64,000 nt of DNA, taken from Dysgonomonas mossii DSM 22836 (GTDB taxonomy: Bacteria > Bacteroidota > Bacteroidia > Bacteroidales > Dysgonomonadaceae). This document shows positions 25,925 to 35,274 of the stretch, piece by piece. The position numbers and the translations under genes were made by a program. The notes under the pieces were generated by a model. It searched no databases, was not told the origin of the DNA, and saw only the letters and a list, made by a program, of their open reading frames with translations. Position 1 is the first letter of the stretch. Each line of letters starts with the position of its first letter. Location: positions 1 through 64,000 of the forward strand of contig NZ_GL892010.1 of the NCBI RefSeq assembly GCF_000213575.1. Direction: 5' to 3'.

Positions 25925-26356
25925 ATGAACGAAGAAAAAAGAAATCCCCACAATAGGGGAAAAGGGGGCAGACCCCCGAAGAACGATCCGGCAAAGCATC
26001 GACTGACTGTGAATCTGAACGATCAGCAACACGTTGATTTTTTAGTCTTGTATGAACAGTCAGGGGTGCAATCCTTATCCGGTTTTATCGCAGCTCGCAT
26101 CTTTGGTGATGAGTTTCGTGTCGTAAAAACGGACGCTTCAGCAGTAGAATTTATTGCAAAACTCACTGCTTTACACGGACAAATACGAAGTATCGGAATC
26201 AATTACAATCAAGTTGTAAAGAAATTACATTCCAATTTTGGAGAGAAAAAAGCATTGGCATTGCTTTATAAATTGGAAAATGCAACCATCGAATTGGCAG
26301 GAATTGGACGGGAAGTGATGCAATTATGCGAACAATTTAAGGCTAAACATCTCTAA
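25925..26356 (+). CDS. mobA: Mobilization protein MobA
   Basis: A 143-residue basic protein. The start reads MNEEKRNPHNRGKGGRPPKN, then KHRLTVNLNDQQHVDFLVLY, a ribbon-helix-helix form, then a helical C-terminus (IRSIGINYNQVVKKLH). This is the small accessory DNA-binding protein encoded before the relaxase in Bacteroides elements. It should bind oriT and load MobB. It is separated from mobB by 2 bases. Confidence 0.9.
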   Translation: MNEEKRNPHNRGKGGRPPKNDPAKHRLTVNLNDQQHVDFLVLYEQSGVQSLSGFIAARIFGDEFRVVKTDASAVEFIAKLTALHGQIRSIGINYNQVVKKLHSNFGEKKALALLYKLENATIELAGIGREVMQLCEQFKAKHL

Positions 26357-26358
26357 AA

Positions 26359-27624
26359 ATGGTTGCTAAATTTAGTCACGGAAGCAGTTTGTATGGTGCA
26401 CTTTCCTACAATCAAGAGAAAGTAAATGAGGGTTTAGGAAAAGTTCTGGCTACCAATCTGGTCATTGAACCTAATGATGGTGTGTTCAATGTTACCTCTT
26501 GTATGGAAGATTTCGAGCGATTTATGCCCTCGCATATTCGCACATCGAAGCCTATTATCCATATCTCACTCAATCCACATCCGGACGATAAACTGACCGA
26601 TCAGCAACTTGTCGACATTGGTCGTGAGTATATGGAGCAGTTCGGGTATGGCGGACAACCCTATATGATTTTCAAACATGAGGACATTGGCAGGGAGCAT
26701 ATACACATTGTTTCGACACGTGTACGCACGGATGGCTCAATCATCAGCGACAGCAAAAATTACGAACGCAGCAGAAAAATCACCGATTCTTTAGAACAAA
26801 AGTACGGTCTGCACTCAAAAGAAAAGAATCAGGGCGAGGCATGGCAACTTGCTCCAATAGACGTTAGCCAGGGGAACTTAAAAAAACAGGTGGCTAACGT
26901 CATAAAACCGCTCTCTGAAATGTATTCTTTTCAGACTTTGGGCGAATATCGTGCTTTACTTTCCTTATATAATATAGGAGTAGAGGAAATCAAAGGAGAA
27001 AATAAGGGTAAAGCGTATCGGGGATTGGTCTATTCGGTATTGGACGATGATGGCAATCGTGTCGGTACACCTTTAAAATCCTCTCGGTTTGGTAAGGAAC
27101 ACGGTTTGGATAGGTTGGAGAAGCGATTTGAGAAGTCAAAAGAAACAATCAAGTCAAATGGCATAGCCAAACAAACCCGTGCTATTGTTTCTGCGTCCTT
27201 TGCAAGCACCCGCACAGAAAGAGAGTTCCGAGCGGCTTTGCGGGAGAAAGGTATCGACCTTGTGCTACGACGCAACGATGAAGGACGCATCTATGGGGCT
27301 ACATTTATTGACCATAATCAGAGGGCGGTTCTTAACGGTTCTCGTCTGGGTAAAGAGTTTTCGGCAAATGTTCTTAACGAACGTTTTGTAGATAATTCAG
27401 CTCGCGAGAATTTACAAACACAGAAACCAGCCGTTGCTCCGAACCTCAATACAAAACCTACTATTGATAAACAGCCACAAGCACAATTTGTATATTCTAC
27501 ACCGGATGATGCAGTAGGTAGTTTGTTTTCTGTCTTTACTCCCGAAGTCGAAGGGACAGACAACAAGCAGCCAAGCCTGAAGCGTAAGAAAAAGAAGAAA
27601 CGTAGGTATGGAAGGCAGATGTAG
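26359..27624 (+). CDS. mobB: Relaxase MobB (MOBP type)
   Basis: A 421-residue relaxase that nicks oriT and leads the strand into the recipient. The three-His metal motif is HEDIGREHIHIVSTRV (H107, H114, H116). IIHISLNPHPDDKLTDQQL is the preceding conserved block, and a Tyr near residue 12 or 17 is the likely nucleophile. The C-terminal tail ends in a basic KRKKKKKRRYGRQM. Length and neighbours (mobA before, the mobC coupling gene after) match CTnDOT-like mob operons. Confidence 0.95.
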   Translation: MVAKFSHGSSLYGALSYNQEKVNEGLGKVLATNLVIEPNDGVFNVTSCMEDFERFMPSHIRTSKPIIHISLNPHPDDKLTDQQLVDIGREYMEQFGYGGQPYMIFKHEDIGREHIHIVSTRVRTDGSIISDSKNYERSRKITDSLEQKYGLHSKEKNQGEAWQLAPIDVSQGNLKKQVANVIKPLSEMYSFQTLGEYRALLSLYNIGVEEIKGENKGKAYRGLVYSVLDDDGNRVGTPLKSSRFGKEHGLDRLEKRFEKSKETIKSNGIAKQTRAIVSASFASTRTEREFRAALREKGIDLVLRRNDEGRIYGATFIDHNQRAVLNGSRLGKEFSANVLNERFVDNSARENLQTQKPAVAPNLNTKPTIDKQPQAQFVYSTPDDAVGSLFSVFTPEVEGTDNKQPSLKRKKKKKRRYGRQM

Positions 27625-27627
27625 TTA

Positions 27628-28533
27628 TTATTTGCTAACTTTAGCTTGAAAATATGTATCTAAGACTTCTGTAGGATTTATTTCTTGAATATGAGATAAA
27701 AGATTTAATGCTAATCCTCGATTTTTATATGAATAATCCCAGATGTCAGATATGTCATTTGAGTATTTAATAAGTGTTAGGGATTCATGTATAAGTGTTC
27801 CGAGGTATAATATCATACAGGCCTCATCTTTATATAGTTTTTTATATAATTCCTCTTTATTGGTATGATCAAAATCAGGATCGAACGCTCCTATATCGTA
27901 AGTACAACCATATAAGGACCCATGAAGGGCTTCCGAGGCATCCGAATAATATTCTATTTTATTCAAACTAAAAAACACATTAAGGAATTTACCCCATTCT
28001 TCTAAAACTTTGATTCTTTCATTTAGGCTTTTTTTACTCCAACTTAAATTGGGCTTTGTTTCTGAGAATATTGTTAATGCTTCTTGCACAATTGGAATTT
28101 CTTTTAATTTTTCTCTTTTTTTCTTTATTGCATCAGCATGTTCTCTATATGTTTCATAGTTATCTATTCCTTCTTTTAAGCTAGTGCCTACTTTGAAATA
28201 GTATTTGTAGATGGGATGTAGAATAAATGCACGATACTCTTTTGCATCACATACACTGGCGTAACAAAAGTTTGTGACAGTTTCCATAAACGATCGGGCA
28301 AGCATAGTAACTTCACTCGAAAAGCATTCCACTTGAGTAGCTAATTGAATAAGTGCAGCTCCTGTTTGCTTGCCACTAATTAAAAGTGTAGCTGTTTTTG
28401 CTATACGTTCATCCGTAATCTTTGCTATTGCTTCTTGTAAAAGAATTAGTTCTGCTCCAAAGAATTGTATTGCTTCGTTATGATAATGTTTTAAGTTTTC
28501 AAGAGAATGAGTTGTGGACATTATAGATTTCAA
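27628..28533 (-). CDS. DUF5677-like protein inside the mob operon
   Basis: A 301-residue helical protein on the strand opposite to mobB and mobC, ending 3 bases after the mobB stop. The segment YYSDASEALHGSLYGCTYDI and the all-helical form resemble DUF5677 (HEPN-like) proteins; this is a weak match. A second ATG lies 12 bases downstream of the one used. It is more AT-rich than its neighbours and interrupts an operon that is normally contiguous, so it is a cargo insertion, possibly defence-related. Confidence 0.6.
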   Translation of the reverse strand: MKSIMSTTHSLENLKHYHNEAIQFFGAELILLQEAIAKITDERIAKTATLLISGKQTGAALIQLATQVECFSSEVTMLARSFMETVTNFCYASVCDAKEYRAFILHPIYKYYFKVGTSLKEGIDNYETYREHADAIKKKREKLKEIPIVQEALTIFSETKPNLSWSKKSLNERIKVLEEWGKFLNVFFSLNKIEYYSDASEALHGSLYGCTYDIGAFDPDFDHTNKEELYKKLYKDEACMILYLGTLIHESLTLIKYSNDISDIWDYSYKNRGLALNLLSHIQEINPTEVLDTYFQAKVSK

Positions 28534-28713
28534 TTTAAGTGTATTTTTTTCTCCATAAAGATAAAATATAATTCTACTATTTGTTTATTTTCAAAAAGAT
28601 AATAGCCATTCCTAGCCACAAGCTACCACCCTCTATACGACTTGCTTTATATCACAATCATCTACTTACATTCGCATTTTTAACAAATTAGAAACGATCT
28701 AAATTCAACGATT

Positions 28714-30723
28714 ATGCAACAAGAAGATGATTTAAGAGGACTTGCCAAAGTCATGGAGTTTATGAGGGCGATTAGTATTTTGTTCGTGCTGATGAATATT
28801 TATTGGTTCTGCTATCAAGCAATATACGAGTGGGGAATCAATATCGGGGTAGTAGATAAAATTCTGATGAATTTTAACCGTACCGCAGGTTTGTTCAATT
28901 CAATATTGTGGACGAAAATCTTTTCTGTAGTCTTTCTTGCCTTGTCCTGCTTGGGAACAAAGGGAGTGAAGGAGGAAAAGATTACATGGAATCATATCTA
29001 TGTATGTCTTATTTTTGGTTTTGTGTTTTTCTTTCTGAACTGGTGGCTTCTTTATCTGCCTCTTTCCAGAATAACCAATGCAGGTTTTTATATTTTTACC
29101 ATTGCAGTAGGATATATATTGCTTTTGATGGCGGGTACGTGGATGAGTCGCTTACTCAAAAACAACCTAATGGACGATCCGTTTAATAACGAAAATGAAT
29201 CGTTTATGCAGGAAACCAAGTTGATGATAAACGATTATTCGATAAACCTGCCTACAAAGTTCTGGTACAAAAAGAAGCAATGGGAAGGATGGATTAATGT
29301 AGTAAATCCTTTTCGTGCGGCTATCGTATTGGGTACTCCCGGCTCGGGTAAGTCTTATGCCGTTGTAAACCAATTTATCAAACAGCAGATCGAGAAAGGT
29401 TATACAGGCTATATTTACGATTTCAAGTTTCCAGACCTTTCGACTATTGCCTATAATCATCTGTTAAACAATAGAGAAGGTTATAAGAAAGTACCGACCT
29501 TTTATGTGATAAATTTTGACGATCCAAGTCGTTCGCATCGTTGCAATCCGATTAATCCCTCTTTCATGGATGACATCTCGGATGCCTATGAGAGTGCATA
29601 TACGATAATGTTAAATTTGAATCGGACGTGGGTGCAGAAGCAAGGTGACTTCTTTGTGGAATCTCCGATTATTCTTTTCGCAGCTATTATATGGTATTTG
29701 CGAATCTACAAGGATGGTAAATACTGCACTTTTCCTCATGCCATAGAATTTTTGAACAAGAGCTATGAAGATATTTTTCCGATTCTGACTTCGTACCCAG
29801 ACCTCGAAAACTACCTTTCTCCCTTTATGGATGCATGGAAATCTGGAGCCGCCGATCAGCTCCAAGGGCAGATTGCAAGTGCTAAGATACCACTTTCCCG
29901 TATGATCAGTCCGCAATTATATTGGGTGATGTCGGGTGATGAATTTACATTAGATATAAACAATCCGGATGATCCTAAAATATTGGCAGTAGGTAACAAT
30001 CCTGACCGACAAAATATTTACGGAGCAGCACTCGGATTATATAACAGCCGTATTGTGAAGCTGATAAATAAGAAGGGGCAACTCAAAAGTAGTGTTATTA
30101 TTGATGAGTTGCCAACTATTTATTTCAAGGGATTAGATAACTTGATAGCCACTGCCCGAAGCAACAAGGTTGCCGTGTTGCTTGGTTTTCAAGACTTTTC
30201 ACAGCTAAAGCGTGATTATGGAGACAAAGAGGCTGCCGTCGTGATGAACACGGTAGGTAATATATTTTCGGGGCAGGTAGTCGGAGACACAGCGAAAACC
30301 TTGTCTGACCGTTTCGGTAAAGTGTTGCAGAAACGCCAGTCTATGACCATCAACCGCAACGATAAATCTACCTCCATTTCTACCCAAATGGATAGTTTGA
30401 TACCACCGTCCAAAATATCCAATCTTACACAGGGTATGTTTGTCGGGGCAATTGCCGACAACTTCGACGAGCGGATAGAGCAAAAGATTTTTCACTGCGA
30501 AATTGTGGTAGATAACGAGCGGGTTTCAGCCGAAACAAAGGAATACAAGAAGATACCTGTTATCACCAACTTTGTAGATGAGAATGGTGTAGACCGCATG
30601 AAGGAAATGATAAAGGAAAACTATGATCGCATCAAAGCCGAAACTAAACAGATTGTTACCGATGAGTTGGATCGCATTCGTAATGATGAGAATCTGCGGC
30701 ATTTGCTACCGAAGGAGGAATAG
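28714..30723 (+). CDS. mobC: Type IV coupling protein MobC (VirD4)
   Basis: A 669-residue membrane-anchored ATPase that brings the relaxase-DNA complex to the transfer channel. Four hydrophobic helices lie in residues 18-145. Walker A is GTPGSGKS at 207-214. Walker B is SSVIIDELPTIYFKGL at about 458-473, followed by VLLGFQDFSQLKRDYGD. Length and order fit the TraG/VirD4 family called MobC in Bacteroides elements. It is split from mobB by a reverse-strand cargo gene. Confidence 0.94.
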   Translation: MQQEDDLRGLAKVMEFMRAISILFVLMNIYWFCYQAIYEWGINIGVVDKILMNFNRTAGLFNSILWTKIFSVVFLALSCLGTKGVKEEKITWNHIYVCLIFGFVFFFLNWWLLYLPLSRITNAGFYIFTIAVGYILLLMAGTWMSRLLKNNLMDDPFNNENESFMQETKLMINDYSINLPTKFWYKKKQWEGWINVVNPFRAAIVLGTPGSGKSYAVVNQFIKQQIEKGYTGYIYDFKFPDLSTIAYNHLLNNREGYKKVPTFYVINFDDPSRSHRCNPINPSFMDDISDAYESAYTIMLNLNRTWVQKQGDFFVESPIILFAAIIWYLRIYKDGKYCTFPHAIEFLNKSYEDIFPILTSYPDLENYLSPFMDAWKSGAADQLQGQIASAKIPLSRMISPQLYWVMSGDEFTLDINNPDDPKILAVGNNPDRQNIYGAALGLYNSRIVKLINKKGQLKSSVIIDELPTIYFKGLDNLIATARSNKVAVLLGFQDFSQLKRDYGDKEAAVVMNTVGNIFSGQVVGDTAKTLSDRFGKVLQKRQSMTINRNDKSTSISTQMDSLIPPSKISNLTQGMFVGAIADNFDERIEQKIFHCEIVVDNERVSAETKEYKKIPVITNFVDENGVDRMKEMIKENYDRIKAETKQIVTDELDRIRNDENLRHLLPKEE

Positions 30724-30729
30724 AAACAG

Positions 30730-30755
30730 TTAGAGCCGCCCTAATGTGGCTCTAA
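30730..30755 (+). terminator. Hairpin after mobC
   Basis: TTAGAGCC at 30730-30737 and GGCTCTAA at 30748-30755 form a perfect 8-bp stem directly after the mobC stop. The following bases (TTCGTTATATTATT) are T-rich but not a clean run, so termination is likely rather than certain. Confidence 0.6.
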
Positions 30756-30911
30756 TTCGTTATATTATTGTTGAGGCAAATATTTAATAAGTCATTTATT
30801 TTGTATTCGGATACATTTTAAACCTCTCCCTTATTCCAATAGGGATAATGGATAATAAAAAAGAAATCACAAACTTAGCCCATAGAATATATTATCTTTG
30901 CAAGAAAAAAA

Positions 30912-31787
30912 ATGAATCAGTTTTTAGTTAGAAAAGCTTTAGGGATAACATTCCCATATAAAGAGATTGGTACATATCTTACAGAAGAAGATGTAGAAAA
31001 AGGTAAATCAAAACTAAGTAATAATTTCTCTAAAGTTATTAAGGAATGGGATTCTACCAAAAACTCCGAATGGGTAGTTAGAAATTATTTAGCAGTTAAA
31101 ATGATAATGTCTTCAACAATTATGCTGACTTCATTATCCTATGGTAAATCAAAAAATATTAGGGTGACTGAGCCATATTTGATTTATTATTCCTTATTAA
31201 ATGTTTGTAGAGCAGTTTTATTCACTTCACCTACTGTTGAATGGAAAGAAGGTGCAGTCATAGAAGCAACTCATTCCAAAATATTAAATATAGTTGGAGA
31301 TGCTATTAATCAATTCAATAAAGACGCAGGAGATAACATTAAAGAAACGCTTGAGCGAGCAAGAGATTATAGAGAGCTATTCTCTTATAAATTTCCCGCA
31401 AATGGAATTGGGGATTTTTCTGTATCATATGATGAATCTATAAGCATTTGTCGTTTTTTATCAGAGATAGCCCAATTACAAAGCGAGATACTGGAAAATA
31501 AAAATTTCAAAAAGACAGAAATTGAAACTAAACTGAATAGAACTGTGTTGGAGAAAGCATTTTTATATCAAGGTGAAAAATATAATTTTTTAGACAAAGA
31601 AGACTGGTATAGATTAGATTTTATTTCTCGCAAACAGCCGTTTCCAGTGAATCTATACTTCACTTTAACAGAAGGTATGGTAGAAGATTTTTTTGGCGCA
31701 TGGTGTGATTATGAAGATGAAGAAAAAGATGATATCGAAAAATATAATCCTGATGAAAATTGGAGATTGATATTCCCAATGCCATAA
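30912..31787 (+). CDS. Helical protein, YaaC/HEPN-like, first of a pair
   Basis: A 291-residue soluble helical protein. EPYLIYYSLLNVCRAVLFTS resembles the YaaC-like/HEPN core, in which a Tyr-Tyr-x-h-h-N-x-x-x-A helix is typical. The later segments (DYRELFSYKF, YRLDFISRKQPFPVN) are not recognised. It is AT-rich and lies 13 bp before a second HEPN-type gene, so the two probably work together. Function is unknown; an abortive-infection or RNase role is an inference from the fold guess and the location. Confidence 0.55.
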   Translation: MNQFLVRKALGITFPYKEIGTYLTEEDVEKGKSKLSNNFSKVIKEWDSTKNSEWVVRNYLAVKMIMSSTIMLTSLSYGKSKNIRVTEPYLIYYSLLNVCRAVLFTSPTVEWKEGAVIEATHSKILNIVGDAINQFNKDAGDNIKETLERARDYRELFSYKFPANGIGDFSVSYDESISICRFLSEIAQLQSEILENKNFKKTEIETKLNRTVLEKAFLYQGEKYNFLDKEDWYRLDFISRKQPFPVNLYFTLTEGMVEDFFGAWCDYEDEEKDDIEKYNPDENWRLIFPMP

Positions 31788-31800
31788 ATTTAACATAAAA

Positions 31801-32733
31801 ATGAACACGAAATTTGAAAAAGAAGCATATAAGCAATTATATAACAATTCTGTCCTTTTTTTGAAAGATGGGATTGAAAGATTAGTAAATAAAGACAATG
31901 GGGAAGATGATTATATTGAGCGTAATCTGTTGACCCTAACTTGCACATCATTTCAAATATCTTTAGAATTAGCAATTAAATCACTAATAATTGAGCGTAG
32001 TGGAATAAGACAAGTTGTCACTAAGAAGCAACAAAACTTGACTGATAGTGAAATTGAAAAACTATTCAAAGACAACGAGTTGAAAACTCTTGACTTTGAT
32101 GTTCAGAAAAACTTTGTAAAATCAAAAAACTTCATAGGTGATTTAACTAAAGATGACTTCAAGACAATTGATGAATTTCAAACTTACAGGAACAGAATAG
32201 TACATTTTTCATACAAGTTCTATGAGGGTGACTTATTTGATTTGAAGTATGATTTAATATACTATATGATACGAATCATATTCAAAGTATTACAATCCAA
32301 AAGACATCAAGACGAGAGACCATCAGAGTTTTTGGAGTACACTCTGGGAGATGAGTTACATAAAAAACTGATTCATTATACCCCATATGTATATGCAATG
32401 CAAAGATTAGCCACGGAAAATTCAAGAAGAGTGTTTGATTGCATTGTTTGTAATAATAGAACATATAGTCAAGATGAAGATTATTGCTATTGTTGTAATT
32501 TCCTCGGAGAGGATTATAATATGATTGATTGTGATTACTGCAAGGAAAAGAGATGTGTAATTTATGACAACTTAAATATTCATTTGAATCAAAATGAAAT
32601 GAAGGGTTTGTGCTTAAACTGTGGGGAAGATGGCATTATATATCAATGTCCAAAATGTGAATTAGCATACAACTTGGAGACAAATATTGGGAACGTGAAA
32701 TTATGTAATAATGACATGTGTATATATGAGTAG
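31801..32733 (+). CDS. HEPN-domain protein with zinc-ribbon tail
   Basis: A 310-residue protein. Residues 1-180 are helical and hold EFQTYRNRIVHFSYKF, a R-x4-H motif (R130, H135) typical of HEPN RNases. Residues 215-310 hold many Cys pairs: CIVC, CYCC, CDYC, CLNC, CPKC and CNNDMC. They form two or three zinc ribbons likely to bind nucleic acid or protein. The pairing with the gene 13 bp upstream suggests a two-gene module. A toxin or defence RNase is the best guess; the combination is not one I recognise. Confidence 0.65.
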   Translation: MNTKFEKEAYKQLYNNSVLFLKDGIERLVNKDNGEDDYIERNLLTLTCTSFQISLELAIKSLIIERSGIRQVVTKKQQNLTDSEIEKLFKDNELKTLDFDVQKNFVKSKNFIGDLTKDDFKTIDEFQTYRNRIVHFSYKFYEGDLFDLKYDLIYYMIRIIFKVLQSKRHQDERPSEFLEYTLGDELHKKLIHYTPYVYAMQRLATENSRRVFDCIVCNNRTYSQDEDYCYCCNFLGEDYNMIDCDYCKEKRCVIYDNLNIHLNQNEMKGLCLNCGEDGIIYQCPKCELAYNLETNIGNVKLCNNDMCIYE

Positions 32734-32770
32734 GAATATATAGCTAATCTCTAATCAAAGTGGCTTCACT

Positions 32771-33565
32771 TTATAACTTTTTACCCAGCAAACTTCTCAG
32801 TGTAAAATCAATATCCGTAATTCTTTGAAGTTCTATCAGCCCTTTGAAGATAAATCCTGTTCCAATAAGTTTAGAAGCCTCATTTCTTAAATAAACATTC
32901 CTACATAGTCTTGCTCTAGGTGTTACCTCTAAAAAAAATATCTGTCCCCAAAGCATCAATGTATAAAATCCATAATTATCAATCGTCTGAAATTGACTTT
33001 CTGAAAAGTTAAATCGCGGATTACTTATATCGTCCTCCAATAGAAATACTCCATTATTCTGCATATAATATACGGGTATATTCCCTTGATTAAATCTGGC
33101 ATATTCTCGTATCTCATTAAATTTTGTATCTAATCCATTCTGAGTTACTTTATGGTATTCTTGTAGAAACATCTCATAAAGTCCTCTTTTAAATTGATTA
33201 GTAAAGGCATGCAAAAATTTATGATTATACTGAAAACTTGATTTTATCTTAATCTTCGATTCAGAATGCCTGTATTCGAAGAATATTGAACGCATCCGAT
33301 TGTTTCTTCCATATTCTTCACTTCTTGAGGTATTTAGAAGATGCTTAATCATGCCAAATACTTCTTTAACACATACCTCAATACATAATTGTGGAACAGA
33401 TAACTTATCAGGTTGCCCAAAATAATGATTGCAATCATTGCAAATATCAAAACCAATACTTTCACTTCCTAAACTGCGGGGCATTGTGTGTGGTTTCTCT
33501 GAGAAATTAACTTCTGGTTGTTTTTTTAAACAAAACACACATTTCCCTTTATTAACATACTGCAT
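32771..33565 (-). CDS. HNH-type nuclease
   Basis: A 264-residue protein whose first 60 residues hold a zinc HNH pattern: CVFCLKKQPEVNFSEKPHTM, then PRSLGSE and CNDCNHYFG. The two CxxC pairs flank a His, as in HNH_5-like nucleases, with the CN of the second pair typical. The C-terminal 200 residues are unrecognised and may recognise the target. It is the last gene of a minus-strand operon with an Nmad2 gene and a metallopeptidase-like gene, 15 bp after the latter. Confidence 0.7.
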   Translation of the reverse strand: MQYVNKGKCVFCLKKQPEVNFSEKPHTMPRSLGSESIGFDICNDCNHYFGQPDKLSVPQLCIEVCVKEVFGMIKHLLNTSRSEEYGRNNRMRSIFFEYRHSESKIKIKSSFQYNHKFLHAFTNQFKRGLYEMFLQEYHKVTQNGLDTKFNEIREYARFNQGNIPVYYMQNNGVFLLEDDISNPRFNFSESQFQTIDNYGFYTLMLWGQIFFLEVTPRARLCRNVYLRNEASKLIGTGFIFKGLIELQRITDIDFTLRSLLGKKL

Positions 33566-33580
33566 TTAATACAACTAATC

Positions 33581-34282
33581 TTAGTAAATAGACCTACTTT
33601 CCATCCAATTCTCCATATTCATAATGAAGTCATTTATAGCTTCAAAGTCCATACGTGTTATAGGATCGGGATTTTCAATATCTACATTCTTCCAAGCCTT
33701 CCAAAATTCGGTAACTATATCGAATAACTCCGGTTCTACACTTTGCATTTGGGCTAAATGCTGAGAGTAATCATTAGGTAAATGATCTGCATATATTGAA
33801 ATCAAATATCCGATATAGTTATTCAGATGCTTTGCTGAATAAACACCATTATTTTGAACACGTAACTTTCTGATGCTGTTAATATCACATTGCATACCTT
33901 TTGAAGATAAAAAATCTTCGGGGGCATACCCCATCTCTAAGAATTTAGGATAGATTTTATAATGATCCATGCAGTTGCCGATATGGTCGCATAGTTTCTT
34001 ATCAAAAACAACACTAAATTTAGGCTTTTCTCTCGCCGACAAGTAAATCATATTCGATCCATGCAAACCCAAGCCTCTAAACCAAGCGTGAAGTAACTCA
34101 TGTGCAACTGATGAGTTCTTAAATATCTTTGGATTGACGTAAATTATAACACTGTCGTTGATCGAGTAATTTTCAAAATAAGGCTTATTAAATACCTCGA
34201 ACTTTACAGATATTTTATTTCTAATCTCTGATAGAAGGCGTTTATTTTGTTCGTCTAATTGTTCCTCTGTATGGAATTTCAT
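33581..34282 (-). CDS. HExxH metallopeptidase-like protein
   Basis: A 233-residue protein with NSSVAHELLHAWFRGLGL at about residues 56-73, a clear HExxH zinc motif (H61, E62, H65). A His in CDHIGNCMDHYKIYP could be the third ligand. No signal peptide is seen, so it acts in the cytoplasm. The family is not recognised. It lies between an Nmad2 gene (16 bp upstream) and an HNH gene in one operon, so it may process a partner protein or itself on activation, or use the zinc fold for something else. Confidence 0.65.
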   Translation of the reverse strand: MKFHTEEQLDEQNKRLLSEIRNKISVKFEVFNKPYFENYSINDSVIIYVNPKIFKNSSVAHELLHAWFRGLGLHGSNMIYLSAREKPKFSVVFDKKLCDHIGNCMDHYKIYPKFLEMGYAPEDFLSSKGMQCDINSIRKLRVQNNGVYSAKHLNNYIGYLISIYADHLPNDYSQHLAQMQSVEPELFDIVTEFWKAWKNVDIENPDPITRMDFEAINDFIMNMENWMESRSIY

Positions 34283-34298
34283 ATCTCTATAGCATTGT

Positions 34299-34994
34299 TT
34301 AATTGATTATTTCTTCATCCTCAGCTATATCATCATTGGCACATATTTTTGAACATCTAGCAATATCTTCATCTGATACCTCTCCCATATAGGACCAAGC
34401 ATTAAGAGGGTCATCATAAAGTCTATTTTGTTCAAATTGATTTATCCATGCTTCAAAATCAGAGATAATTTTAGGGTTCATTATCTTTTTATGTCCTCTA
34501 TTTTTTTTTATTATCTCGTGCAAATGTGATGGTATTTCTTTTGATTCTTTTCCAAAGTAATAAAAGCAATCGGATAGTAAAGCATTACACCCTCTCAAAT
34601 CAGTACCTCTACAATCTTCATTATGCACGCCTTTCCTTAATGTAGGATTATCCCCATTGGAGAAATCATATATACAATCGCCAACTCTGGATTGCCAATC
34701 ACCTTTATCCCATTGAGGTATTTTATTGGGGATGTGTTCACGGCAATAAGCATCATATTCTGCAAGAGGCTTTATATCGGTAATTCTCATAGCATAAACC
34801 AATTTATTAGAATATGACTTGAATTTTCTTTTACTCACCTCTACGTTTGCTGAACCAACACCAATTACCCAATCACCAACTTTAGCCGTTCTTCTTATAA
34901 CCGGTTTGCATATTGTCAACGTACAAATGCCCCATAATGGGTTAGGTGCTGCTCCATCATCTGTTCTAAGTACATAAGAATAAATTGTTTCCAT
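34299..34994 (-). CDS. Nmad2 (nucleotide-modification-associated) protein
   Basis: The start is the ATG at 34992-34994, giving METIYSYVLRTDDGAAPNPL. The longer frame adds a non-conserved tail. The opening strand, the APNP block, GICTLTICKPVIRRTAKVGD and WVIGVGSA are the signature of Nmad2, a domain found with modified-base and phage-type DNA-modification genes. The later YYFGKESKEIP is also typical. It is the first gene of the three-gene operon, so it may sense modified DNA or nucleotides. Confidence 0.75.
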   Translation of the reverse strand: METIYSYVLRTDDGAAPNPLWGICTLTICKPVIRRTAKVGDWVIGVGSANVEVSKRKFKSYSNKLVYAMRITDIKPLAEYDAYCREHIPNKIPQWDKGDWQSRVGDCIYDFSNGDNPTLRKGVHNEDCRGTDLRGCNALLSDCFYYFGKESKEIPSHLHEIIKKNRGHKKIMNPKIISDFEAWINQFEQNRLYDDPLNAWSYMGEVSDEDIARCSKICANDDIAEDEEIIN

Positions 34995-35274
34995 GATTAA
35001 TAAATTTAAGCAAAGGTACAAAATGTAGCTGGCATTTTCTCTTGAAATAAAATATATCAATATCGATATCGACACAAATCATCATACGAAATGACATCTG
35101 CATTTTTCACTCTGAATAGCAAAATCGAAAACAAAAAAATCCCTGATTTCCAAACCATCCATAGACAACCACAGACACAAGCATCCACCTCTTTAAAACC
35201 TTGCAATCAGTCCATTAGTAAGATGTATTTTCGCTTTGCATTAATAGTAATGCAGAATAAAAACATCATTTATT

